Origin: an uncultured bacterium
GTDB taxonomy: Bacteria; Verrucomicrobiota; Lentisphaeria; Victivallales; Victivallaceae
Direction of reading: 5' to 3'
Assembly (NCBI GenBank): GCA_949286445.1
Contig: CASECL010000049.1
Span: forward strand, 1 to 6,376
Length of the DNA stretch: 6,376 nucleotides
Made by a program: the position numbers and the translations under genes. Below are positions 1 through 5,575 of this stretch, piece by piece (position 1 is the first letter of the stretch; each line of letters starts with the position of its first letter). The notes below the pieces were generated by a model that worked only from the letters and a program-made list of their open reading frames with translations, had not been told where the DNA came from and ran no database searches.

Positions 1-635
1 TCCGCCTCCGGAGGCAGGTATTTACGGATAAACGCCTCTCCGTTTTTCATCCGGCTGATCGCTCCGGTGTCAAGTAACGTACCGTAATCAAACCTGGTGG
101 CAAGACACGGTGTTGACGGCCAGCTGGAAAATTTCCAGCCCATTTTACCGGCAATTTCCCGGATTTCATTTTTGGTGAATCCGAGTTCCGCCAGCGGTGA
201 AATTACCCGGTTTTCTGACAGCGCGCGCAGTCCGGGGCGGTAACTTTTCCTGTCGTCGGCATTGGTGCCGTCCAGCAGATGTACGGCGTTTTTGTTGTCG
301 GCAAATTCGCGGAACATTTTGAAAATCAAATTTTTACAGTAGTAGCAACGCTGAGGGGAATTATTTTTGATTTCCTCTATTTTCAAGGGGTCGAAATAAA
401 GTACCTGCAATTTTTCCCCGAACTGCTCCGCCAGTTTTTCTGCTTCAAATAATTCATCGGCACGCTGGAAAACAGAACGGGCAAAGAGTACTGTAAGCGG
501 GAAGGAAAACTCTTTTTTTAAATCTGCCAGCACTGCGAGCAGAAATGAAGAATCCACCCCGCCGGAAAAAGCCAGCGCGATCCCTTCCGGAGCTAATGAC
601 CGGAGCATATTTTTCAGTTCATCAATTCTGTTCAA
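1..635 (-). CDS. larE: LarE, ATP-dependent sulfur transferase of nickel-pincer nucleotide synthesis (C-terminus cut by window edge)
   Basis: LarE adenylates the carboxylates of pyridinium-3,5-biscarboxylic acid mononucleotide and replaces them with thiocarboxylates, the sulfur step of NPN cofactor synthesis in the cytoplasm. 211 residues are visible; the family is usually about 270, so the C-terminal part lies outside. Seen: the PP-loop ATP site SGGVDSS (residues 24-30), QRCYYCKN (95-102), GTNADD (123-128), YRPGLRAL (132-139), PLAELGFTK (147-155) and PSTPCLATRF (173-182). Cys97, Cys100 and Cys177 form the three-cysteine set seen in LarE proteins that hold a [4Fe-4S] cluster; Cys177 also matches the place of the sacrificial cysteine of the Lactiplantibacillus enzyme. 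The start is chosen as TTG (635-633) because GGAG sits 7 nt upstream and the N-terminal helix then has normal length; an ATG at 608-606 would remove it. It overlaps larC by 14 nt, implying coupled translation. Family assignment is firm; the start is probable. Confidence 0.93.
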   Translation of the reverse strand, partial: MNRIDELKNMLRSLAPEGIALAFSGGVDSSFLLAVLADLKKEFSFPLTVLFARSVFQRADELFEAEKLAEQFGEKLQVLYFDPLKIEEIKNNSPQRCYYCKNLIFKMFREFADNKNAVHLLDGTNADDRKSYRPGLRALSENRVISPLAELGFTKNEIREIAGKMGWKFSSWPSTPCLATRFDYGTLLDTGAISRMKNGEAFIRKYLPPEA

Positions 636-1950
636 CGTTTTTCTCCGCCGCCAGTTTTATCTCTTCAAAGGCCTTGCGAAACGGTATTTTATTGGCATTG
701 GCGTACTGTTTTACGCTTTCAAATTCCGGGTAAGCCCGGACAATTCCGGCAATGGAACACACCTTTGCCTCAGCAGGGCCGCCGGGAAGCTGAAGCTGAA
801 TAATTTTCCTTTTCATACAGCTGCGTTCCAACGGAAACTTGCGTATGCCGATGGTGGTACTTTCCCGGAAAATCAGCAGTTCCAGATTTTCCACATCCTT
901 TTCTGACGCCACCACCCGCAGCAGCACGGCAGGGCGGTTTTTCTTCATGTAGCAGGGTATGAAGTGAACATCTCTTGCCCCGGCTTCAAAGAGTTTTTCC
1001 ATCAGAAAGCCAAGCTCTTCTCCGCTGGAGTCATCAATATTGCTTTCAAGAAGAACAATATTATCCCTGTTGTTATCCGGCTGACTTACGCTGTCATCCC
1101 CGGCTTCAATAATCATTGCCCGGAGAAAATTCGGCCGTCCGAAATCACGTTTCCCCAAACCGATACCTACCTTTTTCACCTGATAAGGAGACGGCAGTTC
1201 CTCCAGCGTCCGCAGTGCCGCTGCTGCCGCTATACCGGTGGGGGTAACCATTTCGCCATGCACCCCGGTACTTTCCAGCTTTATGCCGTACCTGCCGGAG
1301 ATATTCAAGACCGCCGGCACCGGCACCGGAAGTTCGCCATGCTGGCAAAGCACGGTACCATGACCTTCAGCCAGAGAGCGGACAACACATCCGTCAACCT
1401 TCAGCCGGTCGAAAAGCACGGCAATTGCTACAATATCGGCAATAGAATCCAGCGCACCGACTTCGTGAAAATGCACCTCTTCAACCGGACAGCCATGGGC
1501 CTGTGCTTCAGCTTCGGCCACAATACGGAAAATCTTTTTTGCCAGCTCCCGGGCGGAGGCGGTCATTTTGCCGCGATCAATTATGGCATAAACACCGGCC
1601 AGATTGCGGTGTTCGTGTGCGTGATGATGGTGTTCATGTTCATCATGTTCATGGTGGTGATGTTCGTGTTCATGATGTTCATGGTGGTGATGATCGTGTT
1701 CACCGTGTTCATGATGGTGTTCGTGTTCATCATGTTCATGGTGGTGGTGTTCCGGCAGAATGACGTCAAAATCGCAGCCGGAGATGGAATATGATTTGCC
1801 CCGCGAAATCCGGTATTCAAGTTCTTTTATCCCCAGACTCTCAAATGCGGCGGCGAGTTCATCTTCACCGCCCGCCAGATCAAGCAGGGCGGCAGTGAGC
1901 ATATCTCCGGCAATACCGCTGGCACCGTCAAGATACAGATATTTTTTCAT
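622..1950 (-). CDS. larC: LarC, CTP-dependent nickel insertion enzyme for the NPN cofactor, with long His-rich insert
   Basis: LarC is the cyclometallase that places nickel into pyridinium-3,5-bisthiocarboxylic acid mononucleotide, using CTP, as the last NPN step. The 442-residue ORF shows the N-terminal YLDGASGIAGDM (6-17), VEEVHFHEVGALDSIADI (156-173), EGHGTV and HGELPVPVPA (195-213), then the LarC2-type domain with ESNIDD (302-307), GARDVHFIP (324-332), MKKNRP (335-340), ESTTIGIR (363-370), and a C-terminal YPEFESVKQYA (407-417). Residues 68-114 are 30 histidines among 47 residues, mostly mixed with Glu and Asp, a probable nickel-binding reservoir. In Lactiplantibacillus larC is split and needs a ribosomal frameshift; here the linker around residues 282-297 is read in one frame. 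ATG start with AGGA 9 nt upstream, placed within the end of larB; 5 nt separate the two genes. Assignment is firm. Confidence 0.96.
   Translation of the reverse strand: MKKYLYLDGASGIAGDMLTAALLDLAGGEDELAAAFESLGIKELEYRISRGKSYSISGCDFDVILPEHHHHEHDEHEHHHEHGEHDHHHHEHHEHEHHHHEHDEHEHHHHAHEHRNLAGVYAIIDRGKMTASARELAKKIFRIVAEAEAQAHGCPVEEVHFHEVGALDSIADIVAIAVLFDRLKVDGCVVRSLAEGHGTVLCQHGELPVPVPAVLNISGRYGIKLESTGVHGEMVTPTGIAAAAALRTLEELPSPYQVKKVGIGLGKRDFGRPNFLRAMIIEAGDDSVSQPDNNRDNIVLLESNIDDSSGEELGFLMEKLFEAGARDVHFIPCYMKKNRPAVLLRVVASEKDVENLELLIFRESTTIGIRKFPLERSCMKRKIIQLQLPGGPAEAKVCSIAGIVRAYPEFESVKQYANANKIPFRKAFEEIKLAAEKNVEQN
643..646 (-). promoter_or_regulatory. Shine-Dalgarno site deciding the TTG start of larE
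   Basis: On the minus strand GGAG stands 7 nt before TTG at 635-633, inside the 3' end of larC. No comparable site stands before the in-frame ATG at 608-606. This supports a TTG start and reinitiation by ribosomes finishing larC. Confidence 0.6.
1292..1308. repeat. 17-nt exact repeat, copy in larC (partner at 2442-2458)
   Basis: CTGCCGGAGATATTCAA is identical to 2442-2458. Here the minus strand reads it as part of Leu-Asn-Ile-Ser-Gly-Arg of LarC. Confidence 0.6.
1609..1749 (-). repeat. Imperfect short repeats encoding the His/Glu/Asp-rich tract of LarC
   Basis: Codons CAT/CAC alternate with GAA/GAT/GAG over about 140 nt. The 11-residue unit HHHHEHDEHEH occurs exactly twice (residues 68-78 and 97-107 of LarC), 87 nt apart, with degenerate copies between. 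The tract lies between the N-terminal segment and the conserved core, where it can vary in length without breaking the fold. It is expected to bind nickel and is a candidate for length change by slippage or unequal recombination. Confidence 0.85.
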
Positions 1951-1955
1951 TTCAG

Positions 1956-2636
1956 TTATTCCTGTTTCCGGTTTTTCATTCTCAATATCCGGCAGGCGAG
2001 TACTCCGGCCCCAAAACCATTGTCGATATTCACCACCGACATTCCCTCGGCGCAGGAGTTAAGCATTGCCAGCAGTGGGGCTACGCCGCCGAAACTGGCA
2101 CCGTAACCCACGGAAGTTGGTACCGCAATTACCGGAGCTTCCACCAGTCCGGAAATGACACTTCCCAGTGCGCCCTCCATTCCGGCGACTGCGATGACCG
2201 CATCCGCCTTTCTTATTTCTTCAAGCCGGGCAAACAGCCGGTGTATTCCCGCCACACCTACATCGTAATGCCGATCCACTGCCGCTCCGAAAAACTCCGC
2301 GGTCCGCGCCGCCTCTTCCGCCGCCGGAATATCGGCAGTGCCTCCGGTACATACCGCGACTTTACCCGGCAGGACAGGGCATGTTCCCCAATTGGAAGCA
2401 AGCACTTTGGAGACCGGGTCGTAATTCAGTTCAAGATTATTCTGCCGGAGATATTCAAACTGTTCCGGAGTACATCTGGTGCCCAGAGCCGGAATGTTCT
2501 GTTGCCGGAATGCCTGCATTATTTTCAAAAGCTGTTTTTCATCTTTACCCGGACAATAAACGGCTTCTCCGGTCCCGGTGCGGCCGGAACGGGTAACATC
2601 CAGTTTGGCAAATCCGAGATCTTTAAATTCTTCCAT
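1956..2636 (-). CDS. larB: LarB, nicotinic acid adenine dinucleotide carboxylase/hydrolase (PurE-like)
   Basis: LarB carboxylates the pyridinium ring of NaAD at C5 and hydrolyses the phosphoanhydride, giving the biscarboxylated mononucleotide that LarE sulfurates. Seen: N-terminal DLGFAKLD and RTGTGEAV (6-26), then a PurE-like (AIR carboxylase) domain with VCTGGTADIPAAEEA (95-109), YDVGVAGIHRL (124-134), VAGMEGALGSVISGL (150-164), PTSVGYGASFGG (173-184) and VVNIDNGFGAG (201-211). Cys195 in LNSC is the likely counterpart of the catalytic cysteine that binds the pyridine ring (Cys221 in the Lactiplantibacillus enzyme). At 226 residues it is some 20-25 shorter than most LarB, lacking the usual first helix; an in-frame TAA, which is the stop of the upstream gene, lies 6 nt before the ATG, so no longer start exists. 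The Shine-Dalgarno is poor (AGGA 13 nt away), so translation probably depends on coupling to the polyferredoxin gene. Family is certain. Confidence 0.95.
   Translation of the reverse strand: MEEFKDLGFAKLDVTRSGRTGTGEAVYCPGKDEKQLLKIMQAFRQQNIPALGTRCTPEQFEYLRQNNLELNYDPVSKVLASNWGTCPVLPGKVAVCTGGTADIPAAEEAARTAEFFGAAVDRHYDVGVAGIHRLFARLEEIRKADAVIAVAGMEGALGSVISGLVEAPVIAVPTSVGYGASFGGVAPLLAMLNSCAEGMSVVNIDNGFGAGVLACRILRMKNRKQE
2442..2458. repeat. 17-nt exact repeat, copy in larB (partner at 1292-1308)
   Basis: Same 17-mer as in larC, but read in a different frame as part of Phe-Glu-Tyr-Leu-Arg-Gln of LarB, so protein homology does not explain it. Confidence 0.6.
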
Positions 2637-2642
2637 ACTCTG

Positions 2643-3977
2643 TTATTTTTCCTGCAATGTAATTTGTTTTTCCAATGCGTGTACTGTCATCGCCTTTCCC
2701 GGTGCGGGGCAGACATACTGGCACGCTCCGCAGCCGATACACAAACTGGTATTTACCGGACGCGGTGAAGTATTTGCCCTCAAAGTAATTGCTCCGACCG
2801 GACACACTCCGGCGCAGCGTCCGCATTTTTCCCCCTCCTGAAATACAATACACTTAGTTGGATCAAATGAGGCTTCTGCAATTTTTGTTCTGCGTTTCAA
2901 CTCCAGAGAAAGCGGTTTTATAGCTCCGGTGGGACAGAGTTGAGAACATGTATTGCAGTTATATTTGCAATTGCCCAGGGAGTAATCCAGCTTCACACCT
3001 TTTTTATCCGCGGCAGGAACGATGATGCCGGAGGGACAATTTACCGCGCACAGCTGACACGAGGTGCAGCGGGCGGCAAAATCCGCTGCATTTCCGGCTC
3101 CGGGGGGAAGAATTCTCAATTTTTCCATTGCAGTACGGGCGAATTTTACTGCCGCGCCTTTGGCTAACGCCACCCCGGCGACGGCTCCTCCCAGCAGAAT
3201 GGATCCATTGATGATAAATTTCCTCCTTGAGACGTCTGTCGGAGCGGAAAAAATCTTGCGCTCCCGGGTGAAATGAATTGCCTCCACCGGACATGCCGCC
3301 AGGCACTCCAGGCATCTTACACAGCGTTCATTATCAATATTTCCGGTGGAAAAATCCACACATGAGGCCGGACAGACCCGGGCGCATTTACCGCATTTGA
3401 CGCATTTTTCACTGATCTGCAAACGGAAAATTCCGTATTTTGCCGCCCAGCCGAGCAATGTTCCCGCCGGACACAGAACGGTGCAGAAAATTCTCTTTTT
3501 CCACACTGCCAGAACCGCGATCAATACCAGTGAAATAAATCCACCCGCCAGAAACGCTCCCCACATTCTGCCGAAGTTGGAATAGGGGTCAAGCAGCAGA
3601 AATCCGGTATTCGCCCCCGCCGCCGCCATGCTGACAATAACCGCAGTCAGCACCAGTCTGGTCTTTTTAAAATTTGATACCGAAACCTTTTTCCGCCTGG
3701 AAATCCAGATAAACAGATCCTGCAATATGCCGAATGGACAGCATATTGCGCAGTAAAAACGGCCGAAAATCCAGGCCGACAGCAGTATTCCAACGCTTAT
3801 TGCCACGGCAGATACTGCCGCTCCCGCCAGACCGCTCATCAATGCCGGGGCAAACTGCAGATGCATGAGTTTTGCCGCCGCCATTCCGCCGAAACCGGTG
3901 AATACCGCAATACAAAGCAGGAATACGAAAATTGCCGCGGCAATCCGCAACCAACGCAAAACTCTATTTTGTTTCAT
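2643..3977 (-). CDS. Membrane polyferredoxin, NapH-like N-terminus fused to a NapG-like multi-4Fe-4S part
   Basis: This is a 444-residue electron-transfer protein of unknown partner. Four membrane segments (about 6-31, 45-68, 106-126, 141-159) carry the two NapH-type CxxxCP motifs, Cys76/Cys80 and Cys165/Cys169. A two-cluster ferredoxin domain follows (Cys192/195/198/202 and Cys219/222/225/229). Next come SRRKF (250-254) and a fifth hydrophobic segment (255-274), which looks like a twin-arginine signal kept inside the chain. Four further cysteine quartets follow: 304/307/310/314, 337/341/344/348, 376/385/388/392 and 413/416/419/423. That allows six [4Fe-4S] clusters, possibly on both faces of the membrane. 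ATG at 3977-3975 is preferred because GGTGAG lies 7 nt upstream; in-frame TTG (3992) and GTG (3989) would swallow that site. It leads the larBCE operon and ends 6 nt before larB. The quinol or other donor and the acceptor are not shown; the role in NPN synthesis is inference only. Confidence 0.85.
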   Translation of the reverse strand: MKQNRVLRWLRIAAAIFVFLLCIAVFTGFGGMAAAKLMHLQFAPALMSGLAGAAVSAVAISVGILLSAWIFGRFYCAICCPFGILQDLFIWISRRKKVSVSNFKKTRLVLTAVIVSMAAAGANTGFLLLDPYSNFGRMWGAFLAGGFISLVLIAVLAVWKKRIFCTVLCPAGTLLGWAAKYGIFRLQISEKCVKCGKCARVCPASCVDFSTGNIDNERCVRCLECLAACPVEAIHFTRERKIFSAPTDVSRRKFIINGSILLGGAVAGVALAKGAAVKFARTAMEKLRILPPGAGNAADFAARCTSCQLCAVNCPSGIIVPAADKKGVKLDYSLGNCKYNCNTCSQLCPTGAIKPLSLELKRRTKIAEASFDPTKCIVFQEGEKCGRCAGVCPVGAITLRANTSPRPVNTSLCIGCGACQYVCPAPGKAMTVHALEKQITLQEK

Positions 3978-3984
3978 AACTTGT

Positions 3985-3990
3985 CTCACC
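3985..3990 (-). promoter_or_regulatory. Shine-Dalgarno site GGTGAG of the polyferredoxin gene
   Basis: GGTGAG on the minus strand is 7 nt from ATG 3977-3975. It selects this start over the upstream in-frame GTG and TTG, which overlap the site itself. Confidence 0.6.
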
Positions 3991-4022
3991 AATAATATGC
4001 CAATAACATCCTTGGGTAATTT

Positions 4023-4051
4023 AATACACAGTTTTATTTTCCGCCAATCAA
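4023..4051 (-). promoter_or_regulatory. Possible sigma70-type promoter of the polyferredoxin-larBCE operon
   Basis: On the minus strand TTGATT (4051-4046) and TGTATT (4028-4023) are 17 nt apart, each matching 4 of 6 consensus bases. Transcription would begin near 4016, giving a leader of about 40 nt. The match is modest and was found by eye; the A/T-rich tract just upstream adds some support. No nickel-responsive NikR-type operator was recognised. Confidence 0.35.
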
Positions 4052-4058
4052 TTTTATG

Positions 4059-4079
4059 AAAAAAAAATCATTTTTTTTT
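4059..4079. other. A9-TCA-T9 tract between divergent promoters
   Basis: Nine A, then TCA, then nine T form a symmetric A-tract. It abuts the -35 of the rightward promoter and lies 7 nt upstream of the leftward -35, so it could serve as an UP element or intrinsic bend for both. A terminator role is unlikely because the stem has no G-C pairs and no gene ends here. Confidence 0.45.
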
Positions 4080-4106
4080 GCAATGCTGCTTTTCAAATGC
4101 TATATT
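4078..4106 (+). promoter_or_regulatory. Probable extended -10 promoter of the C_GCAxxG_C_C gene
   Basis: TTGCAA (4078-4083) is followed after 17 nt by TATATT (4101-4106), which has 5 of 6 consensus bases. TG at 4098-4099 makes an extended -10 (TGCTATATT). Predicted start near 4113, giving a leader of about 37 nt to the ATG at 4150. Confidence 0.55.
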
Positions 4107-4149
4107 CAGGAACATTTATCCATAACAAAAATTGAGGATTGCTGATATT

Positions 4150-4473
4150 ATGAATAAAGCTTTGGAACTTTTTGCTGTCAGACCGCGGAAATATAATTGT
4201 TCTCAATCGGTTGCCTGCGGTCTGGGCAGAGATGAACTTTTTGAAGAATTATCCTCCTGCGGCGGCGGGCAGGCTCCAGACGGGCTCTGCGGTGCGCTTT
4301 TTGCTGCAGAGCTTGTGGTTCCTGAGAAAAAAGAAGAAATCGCCGCCGGATTTGCAGAGAAACTCGGCAGCGTGCATTGTAAAGTATTGAAACGGGAACT
4401 GAATGTCCCCTGCGAGGAATGTGTCGCTTGCGCTTTCAGTTTGGCAGAAAAATATCTGTCAGAAAAAAAATGA
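4150..4473 (+). CDS. C_GCAxxG_C_C family small cysteine-rich protein
   Basis: A 107-residue soluble protein with the spaced cysteines that define this family of probable redox or metal-binding proteins: NCSQSVACGLG near residue 16, SCGGGQAPDGLCGALF near residues 36-51, a cysteine in SVHCKV, and two more in PCEECVAC near the C-terminus. The family is found mostly in anaerobes and has no settled reaction. There is no signal peptide or membrane segment. ATG at 4150 is preferred, with GAGGA 11 nt upstream (rather long spacing); the in-frame TTG at 4132 overlaps that site and has no site of its own. It diverges from the polyferredoxin-lar operon, sharing a 172-nt control region, and converges on the dehydrogenase gene with only 4 nt between stops. 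The shared control region hints at a related redox role, but this is inference. Confidence 0.8.
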   Translation: MNKALELFAVRPRKYNCSQSVACGLGRDELFEELSSCGGGQAPDGLCGALFAAELVVPEKKEEIAAGFAEKLGSVHCKVLKRELNVPCEECVACAFSLAEKYLSEKK

Positions 4474-4494
4474 CCGCTTAACAGCGAACCAGTC
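4463..4494 (-). terminator. Weak intrinsic terminator candidate for the dehydrogenase gene, inside the convergent gene's 3' end
   Basis: On the minus strand CGCT-GTTA-AGCG (4486-4475) forms a 4-bp stem that can be lengthened by GAC/GTC (4494-4492 with 4474-4472) across a 5-nt bulge, followed by A and eight T. The stem overlaps the stop codons of both convergent genes, which leave no other room for a terminator. Stability is modest. Confidence 0.35.
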
Positions 4495-5461
4495 CTTTAA
4501 TGAAATTTCCGGCGTGACTTTCCATATCTGCGTTGGCCCGGTCAAACTCCTCCATGTCGTAAATGTGGGTGCCCATGCCGGTAAATTTCCAGAGTCCGGA
4601 AGAGAGCAGTTCCATTGCCCTTGCGCTCAGGCTGTTTTCGTAATCAATGCGTCTTTCGTGACAGTTGAGCACGTCCAGGGCTTTGAAGTTCCACAGTTTG
4701 AAATCAACTTCACGGAGAGAGTCATTGTGGTATCCGCCGACTCCGAGTCTGCCGTGGGCGCAAACCATTTTGCCTGCCAGTTCCAGGCCGTCAGGAGTAC
4801 CGGAAAACTCCATTACCTTGGATAGTCCGACGCCGAAAAGGTCTGCGGCGTGCCCGTCCCGGGTGAGGTCAGGTTTGCGGATGGCCTCCCAGTCCAGAAT
4901 ATATTCTGCCGGAACTTCCTCCGGAGTGTAACACTCAGTTGCGCCCATTTTTCTGGCATTTTCCAAAGCTTCACGCCGTTTATCCACTGCGATAATGTGG
5001 AGATAGCCGGAGATTTTAAAAAGCGAAATAACCCCCAGACCCATGTAACCGCAGCCGACTACCGCGACCCGGTCTCCCGGCAGTTCCGGCATCAGTTTGC
5101 CTGCTGCGCTGAGAATGCAGTCCAGCGGTTCCGCCAGGGCATCTTCGTCCCGGACGTTATCCGGAACATGAACGGTTTTGGCTTCATCCATAACAATATA
5201 TTCTTTGTAGCCTCCGCCGCCAAGTCCGGTTACCCGGTCTCCCGGCCGGAAATTCTTCACTGCTGATCCGGCCTTTGCCACTACGCCGACGCTTTCGTGT
5301 CCGAAAACATCGCCGGCTTTAGCGGTTGACCAGGGATACCATTCAGAGTGGCACATACCGGTATAAGTTACCTTTACCAGCAGCTGGTCCGGTTTGATAT
5401 CCGGGATTGGCACATCAATAATTTTACTTTGCCGGGGAGCTGTCATTACGATCTGTTTCAT
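4478..5461 (-). CDS. Zinc-type medium-chain alcohol/polyol dehydrogenase, NAD-dependent
   Basis: A 327-residue MDR-superfamily oxidoreductase, expected to oxidise a secondary alcohol, probably a polyol or sugar, in the cytoplasm. Seen: N-terminal GroES-like domain with catalytic zinc ligands Cys37 (GMCHSEW) and His55-Glu56 (FGHESVGVV), the PGDRV turn (73-77), and LAEPLDC (109-115) supplying the third ligand. The Rossmann fold has VVGCGYMGLG (134-143) and ends its second strand with Asp160 (AVDKRREAL), which favours NAD over NADP. The four-cysteine structural zinc loop of classical alcohol dehydrogenases is absent; VTGLGGGGYKEYIV stands in its place. The ATG at 5461-5459 is preferred over the one at 5515, because AAAGGA lies 9 nt upstream and the extra 18 residues resemble no family N-terminus. 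It is divergent from the AraC regulator, its likely controller. The substrate cannot be told from sequence. Confidence 0.87.
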   Translation of the reverse strand: MKQIVMTAPRQSKIIDVPIPDIKPDQLLVKVTYTGMCHSEWYPWSTAKAGDVFGHESVGVVAKAGSAVKNFRPGDRVTGLGGGGYKEYIVMDEAKTVHVPDNVRDEDALAEPLDCILSAAGKLMPELPGDRVAVVGCGYMGLGVISLFKISGYLHIIAVDKRREALENARKMGATECYTPEEVPAEYILDWEAIRKPDLTRDGHAADLFGVGLSKVMEFSGTPDGLELAGKMVCAHGRLGVGGYHNDSLREVDFKLWNFKALDVLNCHERRIDYENSLSARAMELLSSGLWKFTGMGTHIYDMEEFDRANADMESHAGNFIKGLVRC

Positions 5462-5487
5462 AAATTTGTTTCCTTTATATTTCCAGG

Positions 5488-5509
5488 TTGAAAAATGAAA
5501 CCTTGAAAA
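5488..5509. repeat. Direct repeat TTGAAAA in the divergent control region
   Basis: TTGAAAA occurs at 5488-5494 and 5503-5509, 15 bp start to start, between the dehydrogenase ATG and the AraC gene. Paired direct half-sites are typical of AraC operators, though their spacing is usually nearer two helical turns. The second copy is flanked by CC on both sides. A tentative operator. Confidence 0.25.
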
Positions 5510-5547
5510 CCTCATATGCTTAATATATATTACAAAAAAGGAATAAC

Positions 5548-5575
5548 TTGCACTTATTTTGCAAAAAACTATGAC
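5548..5575 (+). promoter_or_regulatory. Tentative promoter of the AraC regulator gene
   Basis: TTGCAC (5548-5553) and TATGAC (5570-5575) are 16 nt apart, weak matches to the sigma70 consensus. If used, transcription starts near 5582, which excludes the in-frame ATG at 5571 and supports ATG 5604. Confidence 0.3.

Noticed and set aside
4..15. Perfect 12-bp palindrome GCCTCCGGAGGC
   Set aside because: It lies within larE codons for Pro-Pro-Glu-Ala and fits the general abundance of CCGG; no sign of a site or terminator.
1609..1749. Repeat tract as a CRISPR array or regulatory satellite
   Set aside because: Units are short, imperfect and in frame with LarC; there are no spacers.
964..1794. Long plus-strand ORF of 276 codons with a Met/Val/Phe-rich hydrophobic end
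   Set aside because: It is the reverse complement of larC; the hydrophobic end is the antisense of the His/Glu/Asp repeat. No ribosome site and no family features.
1581..1820. Repetitive Asn/Thr/Met-rich ORF on the minus strand
   Set aside because: Out-of-frame reading of the His-rich repeat in larC.
2241..2768. Plus-strand ORF of 175 codons opposite larB
   Set aside because: Shadow of larB and the end of the polyferredoxin gene; no start site or recognisable domain.
4059..4079. A9-TCA-T9 as an intrinsic terminator
   Set aside because: The stem would be only A-T pairs, and it lies between divergent gene starts, not after a gene.
5462..5515. 18-residue N-terminal extension of the dehydrogenase from ATG 5515
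   Set aside because: The extension has no family match, and a good Shine-Dalgarno site lies within it before ATG 5461.
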